Below, piece after piece: positions 34,480-44,295 of a DNA stretch of 64,000 bases. The position numbers and the translations under genes were made by a program. Each line of letters opens with the position of its first letter. Positions within the stretch are counted from its first letter, which is position 1. The notes under the pieces are model-generated. The model searched no databases. It saw only the letters and a list, made by a program, of their open reading frames with translations, and had not been told where the DNA came from. The stretch comes from Calothrix sp. HK-06 (GTDB lineage Bacteria > Cyanobacteriota > Cyanobacteriia > Cyanobacteriales > Nostocaceae), in assembly GCF_001904745.1 (NCBI RefSeq), contig NZ_MRCD01000017.1, forward strand, positions 48,337 through 112,336, written 5' to 3'.

Positions 34480-37067
34480 TCAACAATTCTTTGTATAGAC
34501 GTGATATATCACGTCTCTACAATTGTAAAAACGAACAACGGCGCCACGAAGTCCGCAAACGAAACCTGAACGGGTTGGATTATTTAGAAGTTAGCGACGA
34601 CCAATTTTATTTATGGGTGTATTTTATCGGCGCCTTACCCAACAATATTACCAAGGAGAATATCCGAATTGAAGGTGGTCAGCGCATCCAAGATATCCAA
34701 GTAATTGATGTCGAGTTAGAACATCAGAAAGACCCGACTTTAGATAGTTATTTGCGAGTGCGGGTTGATAAGTATGGCGATTTTTCTACCTATACTTTGC
34801 GCTTAGTTGGGTTGGAAGGAATTGACCCCCATTATTCTTACCTAAATTTCAATTTTAAAGTTAATTGTCCCAGCGACTTAGATTGTAGATCAGCACATAT
34901 TTGTCCTGGGGAAGAACGGATTGAACCGGACATTAATTATTTAGCCAAGGATTATGCCAGTTTCCGCCAATTAATTTTAGACCGTTTGGCGTTAATTATG
35001 CCCGATTGGCAATCACGGCATGTTCCCGACTTGGGTATTACTTTAGTAGAACTTTTAGCTTATGTTGGAGACTATCTCAGCTACTACCAAGATGCTGTTG
35101 CTACCGAAGCATATTTAGATACCGCTCGTCAACGTATCTCAGTACGGCGCCATGTGCGATTAGTTGACTACCCGATGCACGAGGGTGGTAATGCCAGAGC
35201 TTGGGTTTGGTTAGAAACAAATGTTGATACTAGTATAAATCTTAAAGATATATATTTTATTACTGCTTATCAGGATATACCTGTTTCAAATCCAGTTTTG
35301 AAAATAGATGACCTGAGAAATATTGAGAGTAAAAAGTACGAAGTTTTTGAGCCTATTTTTAAAGAGTCACAAGCGAATATCAAATTATATAAAAAACATA
35401 ACGAAATTCATTTCTATACATGGGGTAATTGCGAATGTTGTTTACCCAAGGGTGCAACTAGCGCAACTCTATTAGATGAATGGATTTCCTCTACTAATAC
35501 TTCTACTAAACAAGATAAATGTGATGACGATGCTCCCAAACCTCCTAATTTAGAACGGAAGTTACAATTGAAACCAGGTGATATCCTCATTTTTGTAGAG
35601 GTAAAAGGCGCCAAAAGCGGAAACCAAGCAGATGCTGATATTAACCATCGCCATGCAGTTAGACTAATTAGCGTTGAACATGGTGTGGATGAAGTCTATA
35701 GAGTAAACGTAAATAATGTTACTCAAGACATGCCCACTCCTATTGTAGAAATTACTTGGGCAACAGCAGATGCATTGCCTTTTCCTCTGTGTATTTCAGC
35801 GATTGGGTTGGCGCCAGAATGCCAATTAATCGAGAATATATCAGTAGCGCGCGGTAATGTCATTTTAGTAGACCACGGACGCACGGTAACAGAGAATTTG
35901 GGTGTAGTAGCTGCAAAAGCAGAAATAACGCTCTGTGAAGGGGAAAATCAACCCGCAGATGTAACAGCAGTAGCTGCATCTTTTTATCCTTCTCTCAAAT
36001 ATGCACCTTTAACCTTTCGCCAACCGCTTTCCGAGCAAGACCTACATCAGGCGCCTGCCACTAGTTTACTTACACAAAAACCCAGAAAAGCTCTACCACA
36101 AATTATCAAATTAATCAGTAATTACCCATCATTGTTTTGGACTCCTCAACTAGATTTATTAGGAAGTAATAGTCAAGACAAGCATTTTGTTGTGGAAGTG
36201 GACAATGAAGGTTATGCTCATTTGCGTTTTGGCAATGGAGAACTCGGACAAATGCCAGTAGCTGGAAGTAATTTCTCTGCAATATACCGCATTGGTAATG
36301 GTATAGCTGGAAACATCGGTGCAGATACCATTGCCCATATCGTATTTCGTCAGAATGCAATCGATGGCTTAATTCCCCATAACCCTTTACCAGCAAAAGG
36401 AGGTACACAACCCGAAGCGTTATCAGAAGTAAAATTATTTGCACCCAGTACCTTCCGTAAGGAGTTGCAAAGGGCGATCACAGCACAAGATTATGCGGAT
36501 ATAGTCACGCGCGATTTTTCAGATACAGTGCAAAGAGCAGCTGCAACCTTACGCTGGACGGGTAGTTGGGATGAGGTGTTGGTAGTAGTTGACCCTTTAG
36601 GAGAAGAAACCAATAACAATGAATTATTAGCAGCTATTTCCCAACATTTATATCGTTACCGTCGTATTGGTCATGATGTGGTGGTGAAACAAGCTATTTA
36701 CGTGAGTTTGAATATTGAGATGACTGTATGTGTTCAGCCAGATTTTTTGCGTGGACATGTGAAAGCAGCTTTGTTGAACTTATTCAGCAATAGGATTTTA
36801 CCAGATGGGCGCCGTGGTTTTTTCCATCCAGATAATTTGACTTTTGGTACTGGTATAGCTTTGAGTAAATTAGTTGCTACAGCGCAAACGGTAATAGGTG
36901 TAGAAAATGTGGTGGTGACGAAATTACAACGTTTGTATGAAGGAGATAATGGAGAACTCGATAATGGTATTTTACCTCTAATTTCTATGGAAATCGCGCG
37001 GTTAGATAATGACCCAAATTTCCCAGAAAATGGTCAATTTAAATTAAGCCTACATGGTGGAAGATAA
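34476..37067 (+). CDS. cis11: Baseplate wedge protein Cis11 (gp6-like)
   Basis: The 863-residue protein is the gp6/baseplate J-like wedge component. It contains CKNEQRRHEVRKRNLNGLDYLEV near the N-terminus, DINYLAKDYASFRQLILDRL, GITLVELLAYVGDYLSYYQDAVATEAYL and a C-terminal region with RFGNGELGQMPVAGS. With Cis12 it forms the wedge ring that changes shape at firing. Residues 7-16 (YRRDISRLYN) come from an interspersed palindrome at 34494-34519 that sits in frame. A middle region (about 250-360) is variable. In the thylakoid-type system described from cyanobacteria, Cis11 extensions reach the membrane; whether that applies here is unknown. Confidence 0.9.
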   Translation: MINNSLYRRDISRLYNCKNEQRRHEVRKRNLNGLDYLEVSDDQFYLWVYFIGALPNNITKENIRIEGGQRIQDIQVIDVELEHQKDPTLDSYLRVRVDKYGDFSTYTLRLVGLEGIDPHYSYLNFNFKVNCPSDLDCRSAHICPGEERIEPDINYLAKDYASFRQLILDRLALIMPDWQSRHVPDLGITLVELLAYVGDYLSYYQDAVATEAYLDTARQRISVRRHVRLVDYPMHEGGNARAWVWLETNVDTSINLKDIYFITAYQDIPVSNPVLKIDDLRNIESKKYEVFEPIFKESQANIKLYKKHNEIHFYTWGNCECCLPKGATSATLLDEWISSTNTSTKQDKCDDDAPKPPNLERKLQLKPGDILIFVEVKGAKSGNQADADINHRHAVRLISVEHGVDEVYRVNVNNVTQDMPTPIVEITWATADALPFPLCISAIGLAPECQLIENISVARGNVILVDHGRTVTENLGVVAAKAEITLCEGENQPADVTAVAASFYPSLKYAPLTFRQPLSEQDLHQAPATSLLTQKPRKALPQIIKLISNYPSLFWTPQLDLLGSNSQDKHFVVEVDNEGYAHLRFGNGELGQMPVAGSNFSAIYRIGNGIAGNIGADTIAHIVFRQNAIDGLIPHNPLPAKGGTQPEALSEVKLFAPSTFRKELQRAITAQDYADIVTRDFSDTVQRAAATLRWTGSWDEVLVVVDPLGEETNNNELLAAISQHLYRYRRIGHDVVVKQAIYVSLNIEMTVCVQPDFLRGHVKAALLNLFSNRILPDGRRGFFHPDNLTFGTGIALSKLVATAQTVIGVENVVVTKLQRLYEGDNGELDNGILPLISMEIARLDNDPNFPENGQFKLSLHGGR
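34494..34519. repeat. Palindromic repeat inserted in the Cis11 gene
   Basis: TATAGACGTGATA and TATCACGTCTCTA form a palindrome with one mismatch. A close copy lies at 60941-60968. Here it is 18 bases after the start codon and adds about nine residues in frame. Confidence 0.7.
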
Positions 37068-37071
37068 GACT

Positions 37072-37139
37072 TTGTAAGGGCGGGTTAACGATATATTTAA
37101 TACAGCTTTAGGATATTTATAAACCCGCCCTTTAGACAA
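37072..37139 (+). promoter_or_regulatory. Stem-loop between Cis11 and Cis12 genes
   Basis: TTGTAAGGGCGGGTTA at 37072-37087 pairs with TAAACCCGCCCTTTAGACAA at 37120-37139, giving a long stem with about 32 bases of loop. It lies in the only sizeable gap in this part of the operon and is related to 20589-20651. Confidence 0.5.
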
Positions 37140-37171
37140 TATAAAATCCAAAATAACGGGAGGACTAGGAC

Positions 37172-40100
37172 ATGATGAATGAAAATTGTGGATGTTGCGA
37201 AGGAGTCGAAGCAATCACTCCTATTTCCACTGCTAACCGTCCTGGTTTAAATAATTTAATGTATCGAGTTGGTACCCACAGCACCTTTCTCGAAACTATG
37301 AAAGCTGGTCTTTCTAACAGTAAACATCCTGCTCTTGCTAAGTTGAAAACCCGAAATGCTAATGACTCATCTATTGCTTTTCTAGATGCTTGGGCAACGG
37401 TAGCGGATGTTTTAACCTTTTATCAAGAACGTATAGCTAATGAGGGTTATTTACGGACAGCAACAGAAAGACGTTCTGTATTGGAGTTAGCAAGGTTAGT
37501 TGGTTATAGTTTGCGTCCTGGTGTCGCTGCTACAGTCTATCCTGCTTTTACAATGGAAATAGGATATAACAAAGATACGCAAATACCCGTAGGTACGAGA
37601 ATTCAAAGTCTACCAGCTTCGGGGGAAATGCCGCAATTTTTTGAAACAGCGGAAACTATCGAAGGTCGTACTGAGTGGAATAATTTGCAACCAAGATTAA
37701 CACGACCTCATTATATTGAACCGTCGAATGCTAAAGACATAGATAAACTTTACTTTCAGGGAATTACAACTAATCTTAAACCTAATGACCCACTATTATT
37801 TATATTTGCTGATACTCAGGGGATGCAAGTTTTTCGTCAAGTCAAAAAAGTGGAACCCCAAGCTATTGAAAATCGTACTCAAGTAGAGTTACAAACAGAA
37901 CAAGAAACTATAACAACCGATGATAGAATAAATCTATCTTCTTCTAATCTAAGCAGAGAAAAACAAAAATGCCCCTTTGATAAATTGGGTACAGCGGATG
38001 AAGGTTTATTAAATAATCTACTTAAACCTGCTTCGATTCCACCTGCTAACGCTTCAAGGTTGGGTTTATCTTTGAAAGATACTTATAAATGTGAGTCAGA
38101 TATTGCACCACAGTTATTAAAAACTCTTAAACCTCAACTAAAAGATACATTATATACTGCTTGGCAAAATACTCCTGTTACAAATAAATCATCTTTACAA
38201 AGTACCCAAGCATTACGGGTAAAAGCAGCACCTTTTGGCGCCAATGCACCCTTGAAACCAGTTTATGATGAACGAGGGAGAATTTTAGGTTATGAAGAGT
38301 GGGCAATTGCTACAGTAGAAATTAGAATCGGTATCTCATTAATACCTCAAGGAACACCGAGTGAGCTTCCTGCTATTATATCGCTGAAGCAAAATTCTCA
38401 AACCCAGAGTCGTCAAGTTAGACTCAGAGCATTATCTCAACAAACAATAGAAGTAAATGGAGTATCTGTTGATATTAGAGCAGAGTCTCAAAGTCTTCTT
38501 CCAGTAGCGTTTACGTTTAGTTTTCCACAAAGAGAAAGAGTTTTTAGAATTATCAGCAATGACGGATTACAGGTGCAAATTGACGATGATTTTTGGCTTA
38601 TTTCCCCTGGCGAAACACTTCGATACACTTCTTGGGATGGGAGGGAGATTGTAATTAGTACTTCTGTGGCACAAAATGATGATTCTAGTAGTGGCTTTTC
38701 ATCGATTACTATTCAAGAAGAGTCAAAAGTACCTGTTTTTAATCCAAATATCTTGGCTTTAGATGCCCAATATGACCAAATTTTACCGAAGAGTTGGGTC
38801 GTTATTCAGCGTCCTAATACTCAAATTATTACCCAAGTCGAGAAAATAGAAACTATCACTAAAGCTGACTACGCTATTTCAGCTAAAGTTACACAATTAA
38901 CTTTAAAAGACCGATGGCTAGAGGATAATGATTTAACTTTAGATGTAATTCGTCAAACCACAGTCTACGCTCAAAGTGAAGAATTAAAACTTGCATCCGA
39001 GGTAATCAACCCTACAAACGAACCCGTTAAAGGAAGCGAAGTTGAACTGAGTCAAATTTATGAAGGATTACAACCAGGAAGATGGTTAATTGTATCTGGA
39101 GAACGCGCTGACCTTGGGGAAACTACGGGTGTTAAAGCGAGTGAGTTAGTTATGCTGTTGGGAGTTAAGCAACGCGCGGTAACAAAGTTTAAAGATATTG
39201 AACAAGAGAGACCGGGAGATATAACTCATACTTTTATACAACTAAAAAATTCTCTTAGTTACGAATATAAACGAGATACTGTTACCATCTACGGTAATGT
39301 CGTTAAAGCTACTCACGGTGAGACTCGTACCGAAGCACTAGGAAGTGGTGATGGTAGCAAAGCGTTCCAGGAATTTTCTCTGCGACAATCACCTCTTACT
39401 TATGTTGCTGCTCCCATACCTGCTGGCGCCAAAAGTACTTTAGAACTGCGTGTCAATGACATTCTCTGGCACGAAACAGATAGCCTTGCAGGACTCAAGC
39501 CAACAGAACGCGCGTACATTACTAAAACTAGTGATGACAGTAAAACTACGGTGATATTTGGTAACGGAGAAAACGGCGCCCGTTTACCTACAGGTGTAGA
39601 AAATATCAGAGCAGTGTATCGTAGTGGTATCGGTAAAGTTGGTAATGTCAAAGCAGAGCAAATTAGTTTGCTAGCATCACGACCTTTGGGACTAAGAAGT
39701 GTTATTAACCCCCTACCTGCTACCGGAGGCGCCGACCGGGAAAGTCGTGACCAAGCGCGTAAAAATGCACCTTTGGCAGTAATGGCTTTAGACCGTTTGG
39801 TATCTGTACAAGACTATGCAGACTTTGCCCGCACCTTTGCTGGTATCGCTAAAGCAGGCGCCATGCTGTTATCGAATGGTCGCCGCTCTTTAGTTCACCT
39901 GACTATTGCTGGGGTAGATGACATACCAATCGATAAACAATCAGATTTATATCGTAATTTATATCAAGCACTACGTCTATATGGCGCCCCTGACCAGCCA
40001 ATACAGCTGGAACTCAGAGAACTAATGGTAATTATTATTAGCGCTAAAGTCAAAATTTTACCAGATTATCAATGGGAGACAGTAGAACCACAAATAAGAC

Positions 40101-40468
40101 AAACATTACTAGATACTTTTAGTTTTGAACAGCGAGAACTAGGACAAGATATTACCCTAAGTGAAGTAATTAGCACAATCCAAAAAGTTGCAGGAGTTGA
40201 CTTTGTTGATTTAGATATTTTGGATACTGTATCTGAAACAGAAGCAGCAAATCCAAATATACTAACGGAAATATTTGCAGCTTTAGCCCAAGGAAAAGTT
40301 TACTCTAGAGAAAACAATAGAGAAAACAATAATTCATCAACCGAAACCCAACCCCGAAAGAGAATTACTGTTAATGTTGCTAGGATGAAGCAGCAAAAAA
40401 TCCAACCTGCCCAAATCGCTATATTAACTCCTTCTCAACCTTTAACTCTAATTCTTAACCCTCTGTAA
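37172..40468 (+). CDS. cis12: Baseplate wedge protein Cis12 (gp7-like)
   Basis: The 1098-residue protein is the large baseplate assembly protein of eCIS loci. It starts CGCCEGVEAITPISTANRPGLNNLMYRVGTH and includes FLDAWATVADVLTFYQERIANEGYLRTATERRSVLELARLVGY, then a repeat-like central region. The C-terminal baseplate J-like part has VIFGNGENGARLPTGVEN and NPLPATGGADRESRDQARKNAP. It pairs with Cis11 to form wedges. GAGGACTAGGACATG supplies the ribosome binding site. The length is near that of other members, and the N-terminal cysteine cluster may bind a metal. Confidence 0.9.
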   Translation: MMNENCGCCEGVEAITPISTANRPGLNNLMYRVGTHSTFLETMKAGLSNSKHPALAKLKTRNANDSSIAFLDAWATVADVLTFYQERIANEGYLRTATERRSVLELARLVGYSLRPGVAATVYPAFTMEIGYNKDTQIPVGTRIQSLPASGEMPQFFETAETIEGRTEWNNLQPRLTRPHYIEPSNAKDIDKLYFQGITTNLKPNDPLLFIFADTQGMQVFRQVKKVEPQAIENRTQVELQTEQETITTDDRINLSSSNLSREKQKCPFDKLGTADEGLLNNLLKPASIPPANASRLGLSLKDTYKCESDIAPQLLKTLKPQLKDTLYTAWQNTPVTNKSSLQSTQALRVKAAPFGANAPLKPVYDERGRILGYEEWAIATVEIRIGISLIPQGTPSELPAIISLKQNSQTQSRQVRLRALSQQTIEVNGVSVDIRAESQSLLPVAFTFSFPQRERVFRIISNDGLQVQIDDDFWLISPGETLRYTSWDGREIVISTSVAQNDDSSSGFSSITIQEESKVPVFNPNILALDAQYDQILPKSWVVIQRPNTQIITQVEKIETITKADYAISAKVTQLTLKDRWLEDNDLTLDVIRQTTVYAQSEELKLASEVINPTNEPVKGSEVELSQIYEGLQPGRWLIVSGERADLGETTGVKASELVMLLGVKQRAVTKFKDIEQERPGDITHTFIQLKNSLSYEYKRDTVTIYGNVVKATHGETRTEALGSGDGSKAFQEFSLRQSPLTYVAAPIPAGAKSTLELRVNDILWHETDSLAGLKPTERAYITKTSDDSKTTVIFGNGENGARLPTGVENIRAVYRSGIGKVGNVKAEQISLLASRPLGLRSVINPLPATGGADRESRDQARKNAPLAVMALDRLVSVQDYADFARTFAGIAKAGAMLLSNGRRSLVHLTIAGVDDIPIDKQSDLYRNLYQALRLYGAPDQPIQLELRELMVIIISAKVKILPDYQWETVEPQIRQTLLDTFSFEQRELGQDITLSEVISTIQKVAGVDFVDLDILDTVSETEAANPNILTEIFAALAQGKVYSRENNRENNNSSTETQPRKRITVNVARMKQQKIQPAQIAILTPSQPLTLILNPL

Positions 40469-40492
40469 GTATTTATTTAATTCTTTTTACTT

Positions 40493-42718
40493 ATGAACAA
40501 TATAGAAGACTACTTATACAACCTTTTACCCGTAATATACCGTCAAAGGGATGCAGAAAAAGACTATGCTCTACGAGAGTTATTACGGATAATCTCCGAA
40601 CAAGTTAATGTAGTGGAGTCTGATATTTCCCAACTTTATGAAAACTGGTTTATTGAAACCTGCCAAGATTGGGTTGTTCCCTACATTGGTGATTTAATTG
40701 CTTATAAACCAGTCCACGAAGCTGGTGAACCGGGAGATATAAACACCCCTCAAGGACAACAACGCAATAAAATCTTAATTCCGCGACGAGAACTTGCTAA
40801 TACCATTCGTAATCGACGACGTAAAGGAACTCTCGCACTATTAGAATTACTTGCAAATGATGTTGCTGGCTGGTACGCGCGGGCAGTAGAATTTTACAAG
40901 CTATTGGGTTGGACACAGCACCTTAATCATTTACAACTTGGGCTAGGTAGAAGGGTAGATTTACGTCAAAGTGATATTTTGGAAAGGTTAAATAGTCCCT
41001 TTAATGAAATTGCCCATACTGTAGATATACGTCGTATTCAATCGCCCTACGACCCAGGACGCTATAATATTCCACATGTGGGAGTTTTTATCTGGCGCCT
41101 AAAAACCTATTCCGTTACCAGAACACCTGCTTACTGTTTAGAAGAAGTTAGACCAAATTGCTATACATTTAGTGTTTTAGGCAATGATACACCACTTTAT
41201 AATCTTCCTCAACCTGAAACAGAATCAACCCACATCGCTCTTGAAATAAATTTACCCGTTCCCTTACGTCGTAGTGTTCTGGAAATAGATAAACAAAGAT
41301 ATGAAAAAACAGGTGAAAGTCTTTACTATGGAGAAAACAAGAGCTTTAAAATTTTTTTAGGAACCCCAGCAGGAACCTCCTTTACCTGGCGCCCAATTCC
41401 TTACGATAAAATTATTCCTGAAGACCTGAGTGAATGGCAATATCAACCCCCTCAAGATATGGTAGCAGTTGACCCGGTTTTAGGGAGAATTGTCTTTCCT
41501 TCTCGTCAGTTACCGAAAGCAGGAGTTTGGGTTTCTTATCAATATGCTTTTAGTGCAGATATTGGTGGCGGTGAGTATAACCGGATACTATTACAGCCAA
41601 CTACTTATACACTTTACCGGGTGGGAAAACAAGAAGAATTGACTCACATTAACGACGCTTTCGACCGCTGGCAGTCAGATTATCAAACTAATCCTAACGA
41701 AGCAAAATATTGTCAAGCGGTGATTGAAATTACCGATAGTAGCGTTTACACTGAATGCTTTAATTTGTGTCTCCAAGCTAATCAAACCTTACAAATTCGT
41801 GCGGCAAACTACAAACGTCCGATAATTCGCTTACTAGACTATCAAGCTGAAACTACTGATTCCTTACTTGTGACTCTACAATCAGGAAGTCGCTTCAGTT
41901 TAGATGGTTTATTAATCGTTGGTCGAGGAGTGCGAATTCAACGAGAAATGCCTGATTTTCTCCTATCTAGTACCGCTACAAACACAGAAATACTGAGTCC
42001 AGTCAAAGTTACTATCCGCCATTCGACTCTTGTTCCTGGTTGGTCGCTACAATGTGATTGCGAACCCAAACGCCCTGCTGAACCAAGTTTAGAATTATAT
42101 AACCTGAAGGGACAAGTGGAAATTACCCACAGCATTATCGGTTCCATTCAAGTGCATCAAGATGAGGTACAAACTGACCCCATCACTATTCACATCAGTG
42201 ACAGTATTGTTGATGCGACTCACACCGAGCAGGAAGTAATAGATGCACCCGGATGTGCTGTAGCTCATGCAAAACTATCAATTTATCGCAGTACTGTATT
42301 TGGTAAAATCCTCACTCATAGTATTAAATTCGCAGAAAATTCTATCTTTAACGGTTGCATTACTGTCGCGCGTCGTCAGTCCGGGTGTATGCGCTTTTGT
42401 TATGTTACCCCTGGTTCTCGCACACCCCAACGCTATAACTGTCAACCAGATTTAGTTCAACAAGCAGTAAGTGAAGATTTAAAGCAAGTGGAAAGTGAGC
42501 GCGTCCGTCCTCAGTTCAAAAGTACTCGCTACAGTACTCCCACCTATTGTCAGCTTGCTAACACCTGCGCTGAAGAAATTAAACGTGGTGCTGATGATGA
42601 ATCAGAAATGGGTGTTTTTCATCACCTCTATCAACCTCAAAGAGAGGCAAATTTACGCGCGCGTTTAGATGAATATACTCCATCTGATATGGAAACAGGA
42701 ATTATTTACGCTAATTGA
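40493..42718 (+). CDS. Tail-protein-I-like outer baseplate protein
   Basis: The 741-residue protein begins NIEDYLYNLLPVIYRQRDAE and includes YENWFIETCQDWVVPYIGDLIAY, matching the phage tail protein I/P2 gpI-like proteins that follow Cis12 in many eCIS loci. Residues from about 420 to 650 have short repeated strands (VTIRHSTLVPGW, VEITHSIIGSIQV, ITIHISDSIVDA, LSIYRSTVFGKI), which suggest a right-handed beta-helix. It may link the baseplate to fibres or to a membrane anchor. No classical trimeric tail-fibre gene is seen, so this protein could take part in that role. Confidence 0.78.
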   Translation: MNNIEDYLYNLLPVIYRQRDAEKDYALRELLRIISEQVNVVESDISQLYENWFIETCQDWVVPYIGDLIAYKPVHEAGEPGDINTPQGQQRNKILIPRRELANTIRNRRRKGTLALLELLANDVAGWYARAVEFYKLLGWTQHLNHLQLGLGRRVDLRQSDILERLNSPFNEIAHTVDIRRIQSPYDPGRYNIPHVGVFIWRLKTYSVTRTPAYCLEEVRPNCYTFSVLGNDTPLYNLPQPETESTHIALEINLPVPLRRSVLEIDKQRYEKTGESLYYGENKSFKIFLGTPAGTSFTWRPIPYDKIIPEDLSEWQYQPPQDMVAVDPVLGRIVFPSRQLPKAGVWVSYQYAFSADIGGGEYNRILLQPTTYTLYRVGKQEELTHINDAFDRWQSDYQTNPNEAKYCQAVIEITDSSVYTECFNLCLQANQTLQIRAANYKRPIIRLLDYQAETTDSLLVTLQSGSRFSLDGLLIVGRGVRIQREMPDFLLSSTATNTEILSPVKVTIRHSTLVPGWSLQCDCEPKRPAEPSLELYNLKGQVEITHSIIGSIQVHQDEVQTDPITIHISDSIVDATHTEQEVIDAPGCAVAHAKLSIYRSTVFGKILTHSIKFAENSIFNGCITVARRQSGCMRFCYVTPGSRTPQRYNCQPDLVQQAVSEDLKQVESERVRPQFKSTRYSTPTYCQLANTCAEEIKRGADDESEMGVFHHLYQPQREANLRARLDEYTPSDMETGIIYAN

Positions 42719-42812
42719 ATAATTCAAATTTCAGAAATCAAAATCCATTCATTGTCGTTAACGAAGTTATCCCGAAGGGTAGACAAATCCAAAATCATAT
42801 GAGGATAAATAT

Positions 42813-44261
42813 ATGTCAGGTGAATTTAGTGGTGATTTTACTCGCGATAGTTTTGACCCCCAAAAACATTTTTTACGAGTATTAATGCAACAAGGAAGGG
42901 TACAAGTTGATGCAGACTGGAATGAACAAGTTGCCATACTTTTACATTACTTGCAAACTTTAGCAGAGGATTTAATTGGTCCCCACGGAGCTCCAGTAGG
43001 ACGTTCGGGATTTAAAATCACTTTTGATACTCAGGAAGATGTTAAAAATAACAATATTTTAGATTTTCAAATAAGTACTGGGAATTACTACGTCAACGGT
43101 ATCCTCTGTCAAAACCATAAAATTGATAAAAATGGCTATGAATTGCCTTACATCAAATATTATAAACAGCCCAATTGTCCACTTAATCCAGGCCAAGATA
43201 AGCTACCCGATTTACCTTTTTTGGTTTTTCTTGATGTTTGGGAACGTCACATTACTTACATTCAAGATGAGGAAATTCGGGAAGTAGCTTTGGGAGGTAC
43301 AGATACAGCAACCCGTTCCCAAGTTATCTGGCAAGTGAAAGTTGAAAAATTAGACAAAGATGCTACAAAATGTACTGATGAGGATTGGAAAGAATTATTA
43401 GAAAAGTGGCAACCCAAAAATCGCGGACTTTTAGCAGCAAAAGCAAAGGAAACTACAGAGCAAAATGAAACTTGTTCAATTAAATCTGATACTCGCTACC
43501 GAGATAAAGAAAATCAACTTTACCGTGTGGAAATTCACGCAGATAGCACTGGTAAAGCAACTTTTAAGTGGTCGCGAGAAAACGGTTCGGTTATTTTTCC
43601 CATTGATGCGGATAGCGGTGTTGAGATAACAGGCACAACAATCACCCTACAATTAAAACATTGGTGGCACGATTACCGTTTTGGTTTAACTGAAGGTGAT
43701 TGGGTAGAAATAGTTAATGACTATATTTCTTTGAATCAATTAGCAAAACCCCTGTGGAAAGTAGGCAAAATCGAACCAGAATCCTTTTTGGTGACATTGA
43801 CAAGGGAAGAATCATCAGAATGCGCGCTCACCCAAAATATCGGTAAACATCCCTTCCTCCGACGCTGGGAACAAAAAGAAAAAAGTGGATTAAAGTTAAT
43901 TAACGGCGCCGTACCAATCGACGAAGCAACAACAGACTGGTTTACTTTAGAAGATGGTGTGCAAATTAAATTTAAACAGTCAGAATTTGGAGAAAATTAT
44001 CGCATGGGTGATTATTGGCTAATCCCAGCGCGCATAGCTACAGGTGATGTAGAATGGCGTAAATCAGCTGATGGCAAACCTCTAGCTCTACCTCCTCATG
44101 GTGTCGAACATCACTATGCACCTTTAGCAGTAATTGCAAGTAAAGAAGGAGCAGAAGATTGTAGGCGCCAGTTCTACTCATTGACTCGTAGCTATTACTA
44201 TATGGGTTCTACAACAGGAATAGGTTCTGATTTGATATGGACTGATGCGAACGTACAATAG
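42813..44261 (+). CDS. DUF6519-domain eCIS protein
   Basis: The 482-residue protein starts EFSGDFTRDSFDPQKHFLRVLMQQGRVQVDADWNEQ over residues 3-38, which marks the DUF6519 family found in phage-tail-like and eCIS loci. The start of the middle region has LPDLPFLVFLDVWERHITYIQDEEIREVALGGTDT, also typical, and the end is beta-rich. By position it is an outer baseplate or receptor-binding component. It ends the structural run; a glycosyltransferase-like gene follows after 34 bases. Confidence 0.8.
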   Translation: MSGEFSGDFTRDSFDPQKHFLRVLMQQGRVQVDADWNEQVAILLHYLQTLAEDLIGPHGAPVGRSGFKITFDTQEDVKNNNILDFQISTGNYYVNGILCQNHKIDKNGYELPYIKYYKQPNCPLNPGQDKLPDLPFLVFLDVWERHITYIQDEEIREVALGGTDTATRSQVIWQVKVEKLDKDATKCTDEDWKELLEKWQPKNRGLLAAKAKETTEQNETCSIKSDTRYRDKENQLYRVEIHADSTGKATFKWSRENGSVIFPIDADSGVEITGTTITLQLKHWWHDYRFGLTEGDWVEIVNDYISLNQLAKPLWKVGKIEPESFLVTLTREESSECALTQNIGKHPFLRRWEQKEKSGLKLINGAVPIDEATTDWFTLEDGVQIKFKQSEFGENYRMGDYWLIPARIATGDVEWRKSADGKPLALPPHGVEHHYAPLAVIASKEGAEDCRRQFYSLTRSYYYMGSTTGIGSDLIWTDANVQ

Positions 44262-44295
44262 ATAATTTTTGACTAAAATCGGAGGTTTGGTTTGA

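Noticed and set aside
18774..44261. Prophage or type VI secretion cluster
   Set aside because: There are no capsid, portal, terminase, integrase or lysis genes, and no TssJLM-type membrane complex or ClpV; cap, Cis15 ATPase, Cis11 and Cis12 are eCIS markers.
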